Shown piece by piece: positions 11,701 to 22,301 of a stretch of DNA of 64,000 nt; within the stretch, counting starts at the first letter, position 1, and each line of letters begins with the position of its first letter. The notes beneath the pieces are model-generated. The model saw nothing but the letters and a program-made list of their open reading frames with translations, was not told where the DNA came from and made no database searches. A program made the translations under genes and the position numbers. Source of the stretch: Elmis aenea (Eukaryota > Arthropoda > Insecta > Coleoptera > Elmidae); NCBI GenBank assembly GCA_947652605.1, contig OX393577.1:1550868-1614867 (forward strand), written 5' to 3'.

Positions 11701-14700
11701 CAATTTTCATTTTATGTATCCGTCTATCCAACTCATCTTCGGTTATTTCTTGTTCATATTCTTGTTCAATTGTTTCGTATTCCTCTTGTTCTTGCTCTTC
11801 TTCCTCGTTATTCATTGTGTTATCACTTTCCAATAACTCCTTAAAATAATTTCCCCATGTTTCTATAATTTCTTTTTCTGTTCAGTATTTTTGCCTGTTT
11901 ATCCATTATTTGCTTTAATGTATGGTTTTTATCTTGTTTTAGATTTTTTAATACCTTGTAGAAAAGTTTTTGATTGCTCGCATAATGTTCTTCCATTCTT
12001 TTCCCAAAGTCCTCCCAAGTCTTTGCTTTTGCTTCTAGCACAGTCCGTTGCGCCTTTTCTCTTTGATGTTTATATTTTTCGTAATCTGTTGGTTTGCTTG
12101 TTGTCAGGTATTTTTTCCATAGTCTTTTCTTTTTCTTTACTTCTCTTTTGACTTCTTCGGCCCACCAGGCAGTTTGTTTCCTATTATTACTATTACCCTG
12201 TTTCATTGTCCCACATGCCCTTTCGGCAGACTTGAGAATAATTCTTTTGAAATCTGTCCATAAATGCTCCAAATCCTTTCCTTGTTCGTCCCCTTCGCGC
12301 TTTTGCTTCTCAGTTTTTATATAATCTTGATAGTTTTGTTGTACAGCTTTCTCTTTTAGTTTATATGCTTTTATTTTTATTATATTTTTCTTTTCATCTT
12401 GTTTTATTCGTTCTGGGTCATTTTGTCTTATTTGTAATGTTGCCATAAGTAGATAATGATCACTGCCTATTTCTGCCCCTCGGTAAACTCTAGCGTTTAT
12501 GACTTTGCTTTTTTATGTGTCCGCTACAATAATATAATCGATTATTGACGTTTCATCCCTACTTTTTACCTCTCTTGTGTATTTATGGATATCTTTGTGT
12601 TTGAATCTGCTATTTATTATTGTCATATTATTTTTAAAGCAAAACTCTATTAATCTCCTTCCATTGTTATTTAGTACTTCTTCCCCATATCTTCCCAGCA
12701 CTGTGCCATACTTTTTGACATCATTACCAACTCGTCCCTTAAAATCTCCTACTATGATTGTTCTCCCTCGCATTTCATCCTCTGTTTCTTGCAGTTGTTT
12801 ATAAAATATATCTTTATCCTCTTCTGCCGCATTCTCATTCGGTCCATATATGCCACTACCACCCCTATCAATTCTTTCTTTGTAATTTGTATTTCTACCA
12901 TCAATACTCTTTCTGATATACCTTTCCATCTTTTAATTTTTTCACCCCATTGTTTACTTACTACGCAGGCTACCCCAGCTTTAGCAAATTCCGTTTCTTT
13001 TACTCCACTATATATTAATATGTGCCCTTTGTCGAGCTTTACCATTCCTTTCCCTTTTTTCTTCGTTTCCGTTGCTTAATAACAATTAACTAGATTTGAT
13101 TTGTCAAATGTCAATTTATTCGAGTTTAAATTGAAAAGCAATAACGAGTGTTCCAAATAAAAATTTGGCCTGGCGAAATTTTTACCTCGAATGGTATTTG
13201 TAGCGATAATTCCACGACTGAAGTGTGACGTTTAAACCATTTGTAGAAAACTTAACATCAGGGTTGCATTTAGAAATGACACTCCGAGCGAGCGTTGGTG
13301 TGCGCTCCAAACCGTTCAGAAATCAACAGAATATTTCACTTAAAAAATACTCTTTTTTAACAAACTAAAATTTAAAAAAGTGATTGGGCTTTTTTTAAGA
13401 CCTTAATTAATCCTTTGGGGTACAACGTCGGGTCGCCCACGCCAGCATATTTTATCGCTTGCGTTACAAGGTCGGCTGACATCGTTATAACTGCCGCTCA
13501 TTTTCATTTTATAATTAAAAACCTGTAAGCTGTATGTATAAGAGACTGTTATCAGTAGAAGACGCTGTCAGAAAAAATTATTTCTTTAGTTATAATTTTG
13601 GGAAAATTAATTGAGGACCGCAAAGGGTTAAAATAGACTACAATCCCACATAAACAGATTTTTTTTATCTGTCACCGTTTTTATGTAATTTAGGATTATC
13701 GTTTCAACACCCTGTAAATGTTATTAGTTAAAAAATCAGATATATGCATGCACTTTGGGATATACTTTTGAAGGCGCTATAGACAAATCCTGTCAAAAAA
13801 CATAAATTTTTAACGTCTGGCAAATGTACACATACGCACACACATACGTCATCGCGAAAATAGTCGAAATGGGTTCACGGGACCTCAAAATGTGTATATC
13901 CATTGAAACATCGAACATTTTTGCGATCACAATACTTTCTTCATACTACTTATGGTGAAAGTAAAAAGTAATGATTTTTGTAAATTGTAAATTAACATTC
14001 GCCTGAAACATTATTTACAAAAATGAGGTTCATTAAGGTGGGTACAGACATGCAACAAAACATCCCGCGTGGGCTTACTGCAAAAACTGACCAAGTCAAA
14101 ATTTTTATTTTATTTTAATTGAGTTAATATGACCAAGTTACTAACAAAAGTTGTTTACACTACTAGAAAAATTGACCAACTCATATATCTCTTTAAATAT
14201 CGCATATGTCAACCTGCTCATTGTGACCATTTGTATTAAAAAGTCTTTGCTACAGGTAAAATTGACCAAGTGGACTTGGTCAGTTTTTGCAGTAAGCCGA
14301 CGCATCGTATAGTAACACCGTCGCGTACAGATTGTTGTTGCGCGTTGAAGTTACTGTGTACCGTGAATTGCATCGTATCAAAACGTCGGCGCGTAACATC
14401 GCAGCAAACATTCTGGCGTCCCACCATTTTGGTGCAAGCAAGGGTTGGTGCACAAATGAAAATAAACGTTAGTATGTTACGCAGACCTGTACATACATAA
14501 AACGCGTGGTGCAACATCAGTGTGTAACATTCCTTTGATGTGACGCTGGAATACCGACAACCGATGGGACGCCACGATGTTACTATGTTGCGGTGTTACG
14601 ATGTTACGAAGTGCGGTACAGACATGTCACGCGACGGTGTTACTATACGATGTTTTGTTGCATGTCTGTACCCACCTTAAGAACGCTTGGAGCAGCACTT

Positions 14701-17700
14701 TAAACTTTTTATTCCAACAAACACACATACGATGATACATACAAATATATGGCAAAAGTCATTTGGTGATCACACCAATTTATTTCAGAAAAATATGCAT
14801 TATTGTTAACAAATAATCTTTTTATAAAAACCTCTGCTGATAATGTTTACCAAATTTAATGAGAATAAAATGTATGGAATTTGGAATGAATTAGTTGTTT
14901 TATATGGATTTGAATGGTTTTGTTTACTGGGATTTTATATACACGGCAGCTCTGAACCAATTAATCACATAAGATTACAAACTATTGTAATTGTAACTGC
15001 TTTACAGAAATAACAACTCAAGTGACATAATATTTATCACAGAGGTTAAGGTAAACAAAAATTTATTTTATTTTATCATTTTTAGGTGCCCGTTATACAG
15101 TGATACATACAAATAAGTTGCACCAAGAACAAGTATTAATGGGTGCGGAAAAAGTCAAGGCTGAAATTGCACCTGAAAAAAAATTGCTGTATGATCCCAC
15201 TATGGATGTTCAACAACACTATAATGAAAATGTCCAAGAAGAGAATCCTGTTCCACATTTTTTGAATTATAATCAAGTAAGTATCAATGATATGCATGCT
15301 ATTGTCAATTTTTTTTATTTGGGAATTAGCACACGTAAGTAATTACCAATGCTCTCATTTTGTTGTGATACATACGTACACGATTGTTTCACTACAAGTT
15401 TCGCTGCAAATTACCCTAACTTTGTTATTTCAATTGGAGCACCCTGTATATTTTCATATTTTTGGAAAGAGAAAGCAATTTTGGATACAACTGCACCATT
15501 TTGGTTTATTTTCGAACAAACATTTATTTTTTTATTTAGTGTACAGGGTGGCCTATTTTCGATGCCCATACAGGGTATCTCGGTTATTATCAGAGATACA
15601 AAAAAAGTAAATACATAAACTCGATTTATTTTTTCGAGAGAAATTCATTGCCGTAAACAGATTTTTAATATCTTTTTTAATTTTCGAAATATAGCCAAAA
15701 ACCGATTTTTGGCACTTTTCAAAAATTTTAAATATCTCGTTTAAACGAGAAGATAGAAAAAAACTTTAAAGACATTTTTCGCATGATTTTTTGTGCTTAA
15801 TAAGATAGCGATTTTCAATTGTTTTTTACTTATATCAATGCCGATATATTACACCTAACTTTCTTATTTTAAATGGCATATATTTGAGTTTAAAAATGTT
15901 AATCGATTTTGGTTTTTTCATTATATCACGCAGGCCATAAAATTTTTAAACAAAACAATATATTGTTTGAAATAAGCTTCTAATTAGCTAAATTTAATCC
16001 CACTTAACCAACCTTGTACTTTCATCATAATGCCACTTTTATTAGTGAAACATCCTGTATATTACACCCAATTAAAATTTTATGTAATGTGTATGTTGTT
16101 ATATTTTCTAATAAATAGGTTGGAATAAGCATAAACTTGACTTTTTTGCAAGAAAAGGAAATGTTTTTTTTTTTACTGAAGCGTCAAAAAATTTTGTGCA
16201 TTAAGGGGTTAAGCGATAATAAGGGTTCCGCCAGGAAACAAAAAAAATAATTAATTGCTTCACATTTTAATATCGATGAACAGTGTCCTTTACGTTAATT
16301 AGTCTTATATTTAATAGGGTTACGTTGTAGAATTTAATTAGGAATCGCTGCTGTAAAAAAACGTCAAAGTTATGGCAAAAGTTGTTTATGTTAGTGTACT
16401 GTAAAGTGTCCAGATGGTTTTGGGTCAAACAGGGGACATTTATTATTTAAAAAAAAAAGAATATACAAGCAAAATATTTTATTATCACAGGAAATGATGA
16501 TGACACGTCAAAACTAGCTAACTTGGCCATCAAATGACTGTCAAAATGTGTATTTGTCTTTAAAATCAACATATTGGTTAAGCTTAATGTTAATCTTTTA
16601 CATAGATAATTATTATTTAGTCGTGAGTCCTTCTACTGTTAGGTGTAGGACTGTTGAGTTGTGTTGTACTGATTTTTTTCCATGTTTTTCTGTCTTGTGC
16701 TAACTTTTTTATGTCTTTCCATTTGATGTTTCTGTCCGCTGCTGCTTTTTTAACTTCGTCTTGCCAGGTTTTTCTCGGTCTACCTCTTTTGTTTTTTCCC
16801 TGCGATCTTGCTTCATAGGCTTTTCTCTTTAATCTTTCTTCTTTCATCCTATAAATGTGACCCAACCATCCCAGCTCCCTTTCTTGTATTTTTGTTTCCA
16901 CTGATTTGATCCTTAATTGTTCTCCATATGTTTCGTTCCTGATTCTATCTTTTTTGGTTTTTCCTTGAATTTTTCTTAGAAATCTCATTTCTGCTGCATT
17001 TACTCGGCTACTATTTTTATTTGCGAGTGTCCACGTTTCACTTCCGTATAAAAGTGCTGGAGTTATTACCTTTTTGACCACTTCCACTTTTGTTCGTTTT
17101 GGTACTTCTCTATTTCCAAAAAATGTTGTTCTTAAACTGTTAAATATTCTTCCCACATTTCCTGTCCTTTCGTTTATTTCCTTGTCTATTCCTCCATTTT
17201 TCTCTATGATCACTCCTAAATATTTAAAGCTTTCTACCTGTTCCAACCTAAGCCCATTTAAAGTGATGTTGTGTTATGTCCTTTGTTCTCTGTTGTAACA
17301 ATCATAGTTTTCGTTTTTCCGGTATTTATTTTCATATTAATTTTTTCCAGTTTCAAGTTTAGAGCTTCTAAATTGTGTTGTAGATTTTTTTTTGTGTCTG
17401 CAACTAAGACCATGTCGTCAGCGAACATTAGCTCCGCCATGTTTATTTTTTCCAGTTGCCTAGGTGAAACGGTCTCATTTTTTGTTTTACTTTTTTCATT
17501 ACCCCATCTATAACTACTGAGAATAATAGTGGACTGAGCACGCATCCTTGTTTTAAGCCTTCTTTTGTTTCAAACTCTTCCGACTCTTCATTTTGTGTTC
17601 TTACAATATTCACCGTTTTTTCGTACATCGCTTTTATTATGTCGATTGTTTCTATTTCTATTCCCTTCCTTCTTAGTTCCTTCCATACGTCTTTTCTTTT

Positions 17701-19445
17701 GATTTTATACATAGATAATACAGTATCAAAAGCTATATTTTTCAGAACTGGGTATTTTTAAAGTAATTTTATATCATTTTTTAAAATGTGAATGTAACAA
17801 GTAACATTCAAATTATATTTTGCTTGTATTTAGTGTTTCATATTTTAATTAAAAAAATGTATGTACAATATCCATCAATTAACAAAAGACCCTCTCAGTC
17901 GTAGCATTAGTACCAGAATACGCAAATTCAACCATTCTTTTTATATGTTGACATGGACATGATGGCACATGATTCTGTTTTAAATGTTTGGAGATCTCTA
18001 CCAACTTCATATCCGAATCTATATTAGCATTAATCTAATCCTGCACTTTTTCTTCTGTGATATTGTTTTTCATACAAAACATCATCATAAAGTGCACTTT
18101 CATTTGAATTTTAATGGGGGACATTTATGAGTAAGGGAAAATAAGTTCAAATGTGGGACATACCCCCGTAATGGAGGACGTCTGGCCACTTTAGTGTACT
18201 GCAACATCAAATGTCATACACTTGTGATAGTTTTACTTTCTAAAATTTAAATAATTGTAATCGACAACTGTCAAGTCATATGAAGGAAAAGTTTTAAAAT
18301 AACACAATTTTCTTGAATTTTTCTTGATAAAATGTCTTTGCCTACCTAAATTACAAATTTAAATTATTTGTGATTGATTCTTTCCAGAAAGAAAGTATCT
18401 TAAAGACAATTTGCTAAACTCACCAGTAGTGCAGTTTTGAGTTTACCTAGATTAGCAGTTAAGCATTTAAAATGTGCCATCATAAGTATAGATTTTAAAA
18501 AAAGAAAGAAATATTATAGCAAACTGATTATTTGCTATGCATACAATGATGTGATAGAGAAAATTTTGTATGCAGATAAAATACTCTAAACAAAGTGGTA
18601 ATGTTCATGTAAATAAACTTTAGGAATATATCAATAGAAGGCTTAGTTAATTAACAGCAAATAAAATCAACTCTAAAGCCATAAACCTTGAAATTTAAGA
18701 ATCGAAACCATGATCTGATTTAAAAATTGTGGTAAAAAAGACTCTAGGTTTAAAGATCATAAGCAGTTTGGTAGTGAATGTTTCATCCTAATGGGTGACA
18801 AATTTTCATTCATGTTTCCTTAAAAAAAAGATTATTGCAAGCATCGAAACAGTGACCTTTTTTTTTAAATGTTATGTATACTTTTAGTATGAAAACATGA
18901 AACAGCCGAACTGTAAAACTAGGTTTCATAAATGCATTTGGAATTTTGGAAACCCAATCTTAATTAAATATTTTCCTAAAATATTAGCTAATATAAAATG
19001 TAGAACTTATATGATTCTAAAGTTCCAAAGGTTTTTTTTTATTAAAAATTAAGTGAAAGTTTTTACCATCAATTTTGCAACATATTATAATTTGACATAT
19101 TTAGGTTTTTGTACTGAACGAATAGTAATCTTAAACGCATGTTAGCGCATCTTAATTGTGTGCTAGATGTATTGCATTGGTCTAGTATTTATTTCTTAAT
19201 TCTTGATTTTATAATCTGGCGTACAAGTAAGTTTCATAGTAGCATTGAAAAATAAAGACGAAAAATATTTGTATGTATAAATACTTAATATTTGATTTGT
19301 ATCATTTTGTTATTAGCAATTAATAATAATATGGTATATAGAAACTTATCAATTTAGATGTTTATAATTAAAGTAAATGTATTTAAAATTATAGGCTGAA
19401 ATTAGAAGACTGCCACGAGCACCCAATCCTGACAAGTTTATGTAA
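5739..19445 (+). CDS. RNF216/Triad3-like RBR E3 ubiquitin ligase, partial and frameshifted
   Basis: Four exons can be placed: 5739-5958, 9833-9982, 15086-15276 and 19395-19445 (stop TAA 19443-19445). Exon 5739 encodes NADPTYLRLQAEHLSGN followed by LENPKYPTKKDYL, like the segment before the RING in RNF216. Exon 9833 encodes a RING2-type zinc module: CYKC, CNKMTCSCGAMMCYVC, then KHF. Exon 15086 opens with CPLYSD. The last exon ends PNPDKFM. RNF216 adds ubiquitin chains to signalling proteins. Two things are odd. The RING1 and IBR coding sequence, expected between the first two exons, is not visible in 5959-9832, although those exons are phase-compatible. Exon 15086 hits a stop after CPLYSD and the conserved reading continues one base away. 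Upstream exons are absent from the window. This may be a pseudogene, a rearranged copy or an assembly fault. Confidence 0.6.
5959..7274. other. Intron of RNF216-like gene, nothing recognised
   Basis: AT-rich sequence with no repeat unit or coding signal that I can name. I looked for Cys-rich RING or IBR coding sequence in all frames and found no CxxC spacing that fits. Confidence 0.4.
7275..7385. repeat. ATAAGCAAC repeat array, possible pogo-like transposon end
   Basis: After TA at 7275 the sequence begins CAGTGAGCTTGCGTTATAAG and then repeats the core (G/T)ATAAGCAAC five times in about 100 bases. Pogo/Tigger transposons commonly start with CAG and carry similar NTATAANGAAC repeats at their termini as transposase-binding sites. 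I did not find a matching inverted end nearby, so at most one terminus survives. Confidence 0.45.
7386..8402. other. Intron with two repeat termini
   Basis: An outward end (ACACCCTGTA, 7551-7560) and an inward end (TACAGGGTGA, 8081-8090) of the TACAGGGTG repeat class lie here. Both have the motif TTCCGG nearby (7505-7509 and around 8222). No complete element could be bounded. Confidence 0.4.
8403..9079. mobile_element. hAT-type non-autonomous element with 8-bp target duplication
   Basis: CTTAATAT at 8395-8402 and at 9080-9087 flanks a 677-bp segment whose ends are inverted copies: TAGGGTACCTCTATATAACA on the left, and TGTTTATAGAGCTACCCTA on the right. An 8-bp duplication and TAGGG-type ends are the hAT pattern. 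No transposase reading frame is present. Confidence 0.75.
9190..9674. mobile_element. TACAGGGTG-type MITE
   Basis: The segment starts TACAGGGTGTCC and ends CACCCTGTATA. Its right ~135 bases match the right arm of the foldback element at 31201-32290, including GCGAGATCCCCATGG and TTTGCCAAATTTAAACCTAT. The left part is more diverged. Non-coding. Confidence 0.6.
10187..13075 (-). mobile_element. RTE-like non-LTR retrotransposon, defective
   Basis: On the minus strand the element runs from an endonuclease at about 13050 through reverse transcriptase to a 3' end with a short GAA/AAG repeat tail near 10190-10210. The copy lacks a visible complete 5' end. A fragment with the same 3' end lies on the plus strand at 29359-29412, which helps fix the terminus. 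It sits in the intron between the exons at 9833 and 15086 of the RNF216-like gene. Confidence 0.85.
10252..13045 (-). pseudogene. Endonuclease/reverse transcriptase ORF of RTE-like element, multiply frameshifted
   Basis: Open pieces lie end to end in different frames. 13045-12752 and 12929-12513 are endonuclease, with YGPNE and GDFKGRVG; the family usually has GDFN, so the active-site Asn is Lys here. A TAA follows at about 12513, and the frame then continues with SDHYLL, the last endonuclease motif. 12446-11841 is a Lys-rich linker. 11833-11492 and 11468-10614 are reverse transcriptase, with GFRPGRSTQDLIFTLRQLS, FIDLSKAFDRVPRE, VRQGGTLSPLLF and FADDVVLL. After another frameshift near 10660-10690, 10578-10252 carries the C-terminal RWLGHLLRMPE and RGRPRIKWEKEV motifs typical of these elements. 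It cannot make a working protein. I am confident of the class, less of the clade. Confidence 0.85.
13076..14032. other. Intron, dispersed repeats only
   Basis: No coding sequence. An ACACCCTGTA terminus occurs at about 13707-13716. The stretch 13735-13960 (around CACACACATACGTCATCGCG) has the look of a dispersed repeat but I cannot name it. Confidence 0.4.
14033..14680. mobile_element. piggyBac-like MITE flanked by TTAA
   Basis: TTAA at 14033-14036 and 14677-14680 bounds a 648-bp element. The inverted ends begin GGTGGGTACAGACATGCAAC and continue into ACAAAACATC, nearly perfect for about 30 bases. Subterminal GTTACGATGTTAC-like motifs are repeated. TTAA flanks and long terminal inverted repeats point to the piggyBac superfamily. 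There is no transposase; the open frames inside are accidental. A second element (14074-14296) is nested in it. Confidence 0.8.
14074..14296. mobile_element. MITE nested inside the piggyBac-like element
   Basis: The segment begins CTTACTGCAAAAACTGACCA and ends with its perfect inverted copy, TGGTCAGTTTTTGCAGTAAG. It splits the host element's left end near position 41 of that element. Related GACCAA motifs recur inside. If the duplicated target is TA (14076-14077 and 14293-14294), it would be of Tc1/mariner type; that assignment is a guess. Confidence 0.7.
14681..15085. other. End of intron, nothing recognised
   Basis: Ordinary AT-rich sequence leading to the acceptor TTTTTAG at 15079-15085. 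Confidence 0.4.
15542..16061. mobile_element. TACAGGGTG-type MITE
   Basis: Begins TACAGGGTGGCCTATTTTCG with GGGTATCTCGGTTA close behind, and ends CATCCTGTATA. Its right end, read in reverse (ATACAGGATGTTTC, then ACAAGGTTGGTTAA), matches the sequence starting at 22302. A separate right-facing end, ACCCTGTATA, lies at 15441-15450. Confidence 0.55.
16611..17708 (-). mobile_element. RTE-like retroelement, 5'-truncated, inserted in a hAT
   Basis: ACATAGATAAT at 16600-16610 and at 17709-17719 flanks the element. The minus strand encodes the C-terminal part of an RTE-like polyprotein in pieces. 17712-17443 has EGLKQGCVLSPLLFSVVIDG. 17545-17258 has MFADDMVLVADT. 17246-16617 has ESFKYLGVI, YGSETWTL, LGWLGHIYRM and RGRPRKTWQDEV. 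Frames shift between pieces. The 5' part (endonuclease and RT N-terminus) is absent. The 3' tail is a TAA-like repeat. A 50-bp fragment of the same 3' end occurs at 26508-26557. Confidence 0.85.
17884..18120 (-). pseudogene. hAT transposase C-terminal relic
   Basis: Translating the minus strand gives VEFAYSGTNATTERVF preceded by a CxC...H-rich segment (HVPSCPCQHIKRM). SGTNATTERVF corresponds to the dimerisation region of hAT transposases, where a Ser/Thr-Glu-Arg-Val/Ala-Phe core is conserved. Stops interrupt the frame on both sides, including one after VQD upstream and one just after the core, so nothing functional remains. It lies inside the hAT ends at 16402-18193, which independently supports the identification. 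Confidence 0.7.
18202..19394. other. Last intron of RNF216-like gene, nothing recognised
   Basis: AT-rich sequence up to the acceptor AATTATAG at 19387-19394. No coding or repeat signal that I can name. Confidence 0.4.
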
Positions 19446-20238
19446 GAAATTTAAAATGGACGTCTTGAAATTTATGATATAATTCTTCTCTAACTCTTTA
19501 TTTTTAGCTGATGACTTTAGATTTTAGTTGATGAATTTTAACATGTTGTTTATGTTTATTTGTGTTCTGCTAAGAAAATATTGAAATGTTGAAAATTATT
19601 TATGTTGTTAGCAGAATCTTTTATTTTTAGTATTAATATTTTTTAAGGTGTATTTAAATTGCAATATTGTTATAAATGTATAGGTCAAATTAATCACTAA
19701 AAATTCAAGTAAATTACTGCATATAATTCTTGAAATTTCACATTGGATTACTTTATTAACTGTAGATTACACTATTATTTTTGCTTTATTTTAAATTTAG
19801 TAAACATTTCATTTTGGTGTTCCTAAGTTAACATGCATTTACTTTAAATATGTTTAATTTTTAATTAACAACAGACTTCTTGGTTGTTGTACATAAGTAT
19901 AATTATTAACTTAAATGATTGTGTAATTTTTGTTGGTTCATTATATCTAAAATACAACAAAGTACAACTTAAACCTTAAATGAAATAACCGTAAAAGCTG
20001 GACATCCTGACAGTTTATTTTATACAAAAATGTAGATCTAAATCAACTTGTATGTATAAAAAATTTTAAATTAGTAAATTAAAGACAAGTGCAGTTAATT
20101 TGTTAGTAGATAATATATTTTGAGAAGATAAAGTGCAGTATTGTTACTCAAATTAATCAAACTAGTTTAATAGTGTGCAGTTACCATCTCGTGGTTATAT
20201 TGGCTTTTTTTTTAAATATTGTAAAATTTTTTTCATAG
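19446..20238. other. Downstream of RNF216-like stop, nothing recognised
   Basis: Presumed 3' untranslated or intergenic sequence. I do not see a clear AATAAA close to the stop codon. Confidence 0.35.
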
Positions 20239-20313
20239 AGTTTACCTTTAACTGATGAGAACCTATATTTAAGTAAAATTTGCCATGATGCTGTGAAGAA
20301 ATGTTTTGTTAAT
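20239..20313 (+). other. Candidate orphan exon, 75 bp, phase 0 to phase 0
   Basis: A pyrimidine-rich stretch ending TTTTTCATAG leads into 25 open codons, SLPLTDENLYLSKICHDAVK then KCFVN, followed directly by the strong donor GTAAGT (20314). Acceptor, whole-codon length and donor together are better than chance, and the peptide looks protein-like. The exon at 15086-15276 also ends in phase 0, so it could be an alternative exon of the RNF216-like gene. Equally it may belong to an unrecognised gene. I do not know the protein. Confidence 0.35.
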
Positions 20314-21984
20314 GTAAGTAAACCCATAAATCGATATTTTTGTATTTACCTTAATAATTAAAGAAAAATGGGTTATTTGTGAATTTTAATATCCCTAACC
20401 AAATTTAAATAGTATAACTATAACATATAGTAAAAAGTGGTCAACTTTAGATTGAATAAGTGTGCACAGGCACATAATACTTTTACAGTGTTCAAAAATG
20501 TTATGAAACGTGCCAATATCTCATTGTTGGTGGTCATTTACTACATGACCTTAAATTGTTTTTAACTATACACAGTGCTTTGTTTTTTGCATACTGTTAA
20601 GTAACTTTGTTTTCTTAAATAGAACCACCTATATGTCTTTTAATTTGTCGTTCAAAAATGTAATAGGCCTTGTGTACCTAAAATCAATTGGATTTGACTT
20701 ATTCAAGTTTTTTTTTTTGAAAATGTAGACAGGAACAACTACAAAAATATAAGTAATGCCCTAATGTCACAACGATTTTTTTTTTACACTTTAGCTGACA
20801 ATAGTGTTACAGTGATTGTTGACCAGTAAAAATTTTAAAATAATACACGGGGTGTTTTTTATGCCCGATCCAATTGGCTACACTTCAAACACGATAAAGT
20901 AAATTTTTTTTAATGGTAGACCCTATATATTTTTACATTTTCTTATCAATAATTGAATTGTATTTAAAAACTATTGGAGGTATATTGTCTCTAAAATTAA
21001 TATTTCTCTAGTTATTACAGTTTTAATGATGATTTACAGTAGCTCCATAAATAAATAATTTGTAGGACATTTTATGTAACAAAGAAATTTGTTCCAATGT
21101 TTTGATTGTTTTTTAAATTAATTTATATTCTAGCAAAAAATACAGCTTAATTGTGAAAATAGCTTAGTGTTTGACATTTAAAACAAATTTTCGATATATT
21201 TTTAAAGTGTACTGGTTTTAAGATATTTTTAAAGTCACTAGTTTATTCATTTAAATATTGTGTTGGTGGCTGCAATTCATCATTAATCAAAGGAATTCGC
21301 TATGACATTGCTAAGTTCTTAAATATTAATATTTTTCTAGAGCCCTGTTTTTCAAAAAAACAACCCAAAACGAATTGATTTTAGGTACAAACAGTGGCGA
21401 CAATAGAAGCAGATCCCGGCTAGGGACACACAAAAAAATTTATATATTTTTTTAAACTAAATATGTGAGCCGTTTATTTTGAAAGTGACCTAAGTCCGTT
21501 TGTCAATTTTTTGTTGTTGACAGTGGTAATGTTTATAATTTGAGATTAGCTGTCATGAACAACAATTTGCTGTTAAAAATATTCAAAGTATATGATAATT
21601 TTGAACACATAAATTTTCAAACTTAATTAAAAACATTACTTTGAAAGTGGCCCAAGTCCACTTCATTATTAATAATGTCCGAAAGTGCAGATCTTCAAAT
21701 TTCCGAAGGGAGTGATGAAGGTAATTTTAATGAATAAGTAGTACCTAATTAATATTTAAAAAGTTAACGTCACTTTTTGGACAGTTCCTTTAGTTAAGTA
21801 GTCATTATGTTTAATTAATGCAGTAAAATAAAAATTCACGCAATGCACAATTACAACTGAATTTAAACTTAAAATATTAAATTATAGTAATTATTAAACC
21901 CATGGGGAAGAATAAAACAATAAAGGTCAACTCCCACCGGCACGATCTCGACGTGGTCACGGGTGCGGCCTCGGTCACGATAAT
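20314..21984. other. Intergenic, old repeats
   Basis: Contains a GGGGTG-type terminus near 20848-20856 and the sequence shared with 4985-5025. CAGTGGCG at 21393-21400 resembles a hAT end. No coding exon seen. Confidence 0.4.
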
Positions 21985-22165
21985 TAGTAAAACGTGTATA
22001 AGAAGTTTGAAGGCATTTGCATTAGTTTTAAGAAAATCGATTTTTTTGTCGAAAAAAGTGCAAAGACTAAAGCCTTTGTGCTTTTCCCATTGTTTCGAAA
22101 AATTAAAAATCGTATTTAGGGGCTAATAATCTTTAATTTGGCCATAAATTACGTGTATAAGAAGT
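21985..22165. repeat. Dispersed repeat family A, copy 1
   Basis: Contains TTTTAAGAAAATCGATTTTT, GAAAAATTAAAAATCGT and CGTGTATAAGAAGTT. The same order of motifs occurs at 33040-33185 on the same strand and at 39298-39450 in reverse. CGTGTATAAGAAGTT appears at both ends of this copy. Confidence 0.6.
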
Positions 22166-22301
22166 TAAAAGCCATATGGTTGTTTGTTTTTAGTATTTTA
22201 GCACAAAATGTACAGCTCTTCGTCCGTTTATCGATTTATTACGATCCTAAAGGGGGATAGGGTTTGACCCCTTGCAACGCCCTCCTGCCTAAGCCACTGG
22301 T

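Larger units (their letters stand above)
16402..18193. mobile_element. hAT transposon remnant carrying a nested retroelement
   Basis: GTGTACTG at 16394-16401 and 18194-18201 is an 8-bp target duplication. The ends are inverted: TAAAGTGTCCAGATGG on the left, and CGTCTGGCCACTTTA on the right. The minus strand near 17884-18120 retains a hAT transposase C-terminus. A retroelement (16611-17708) has inserted in the middle, with its own 11-bp duplication, so the order of events is clear: hAT first, retroelement second. Confidence 0.8.

Noticed and set aside
14236..14517. Overlapping open frames on both strands near 14.3 kb
   Set aside because: They lie across the nested MITE and the piggyBac-like element ends; their length reflects repeated GC-richer motifs, not coding.
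21902..22126. 74-residue open frame at 21.9 kb
   Set aside because: It overlaps dispersed repeat family A and has no protein motif or splice context.
21393..22296. Possible hAT element between CAGTGGCG and CGCCACTG-like ends (AAGCCACTG)
   Set aside because: The flanking 8 bases (GGTACAAA and GTATACAG) do not match and the ends pair for only about seven bases.
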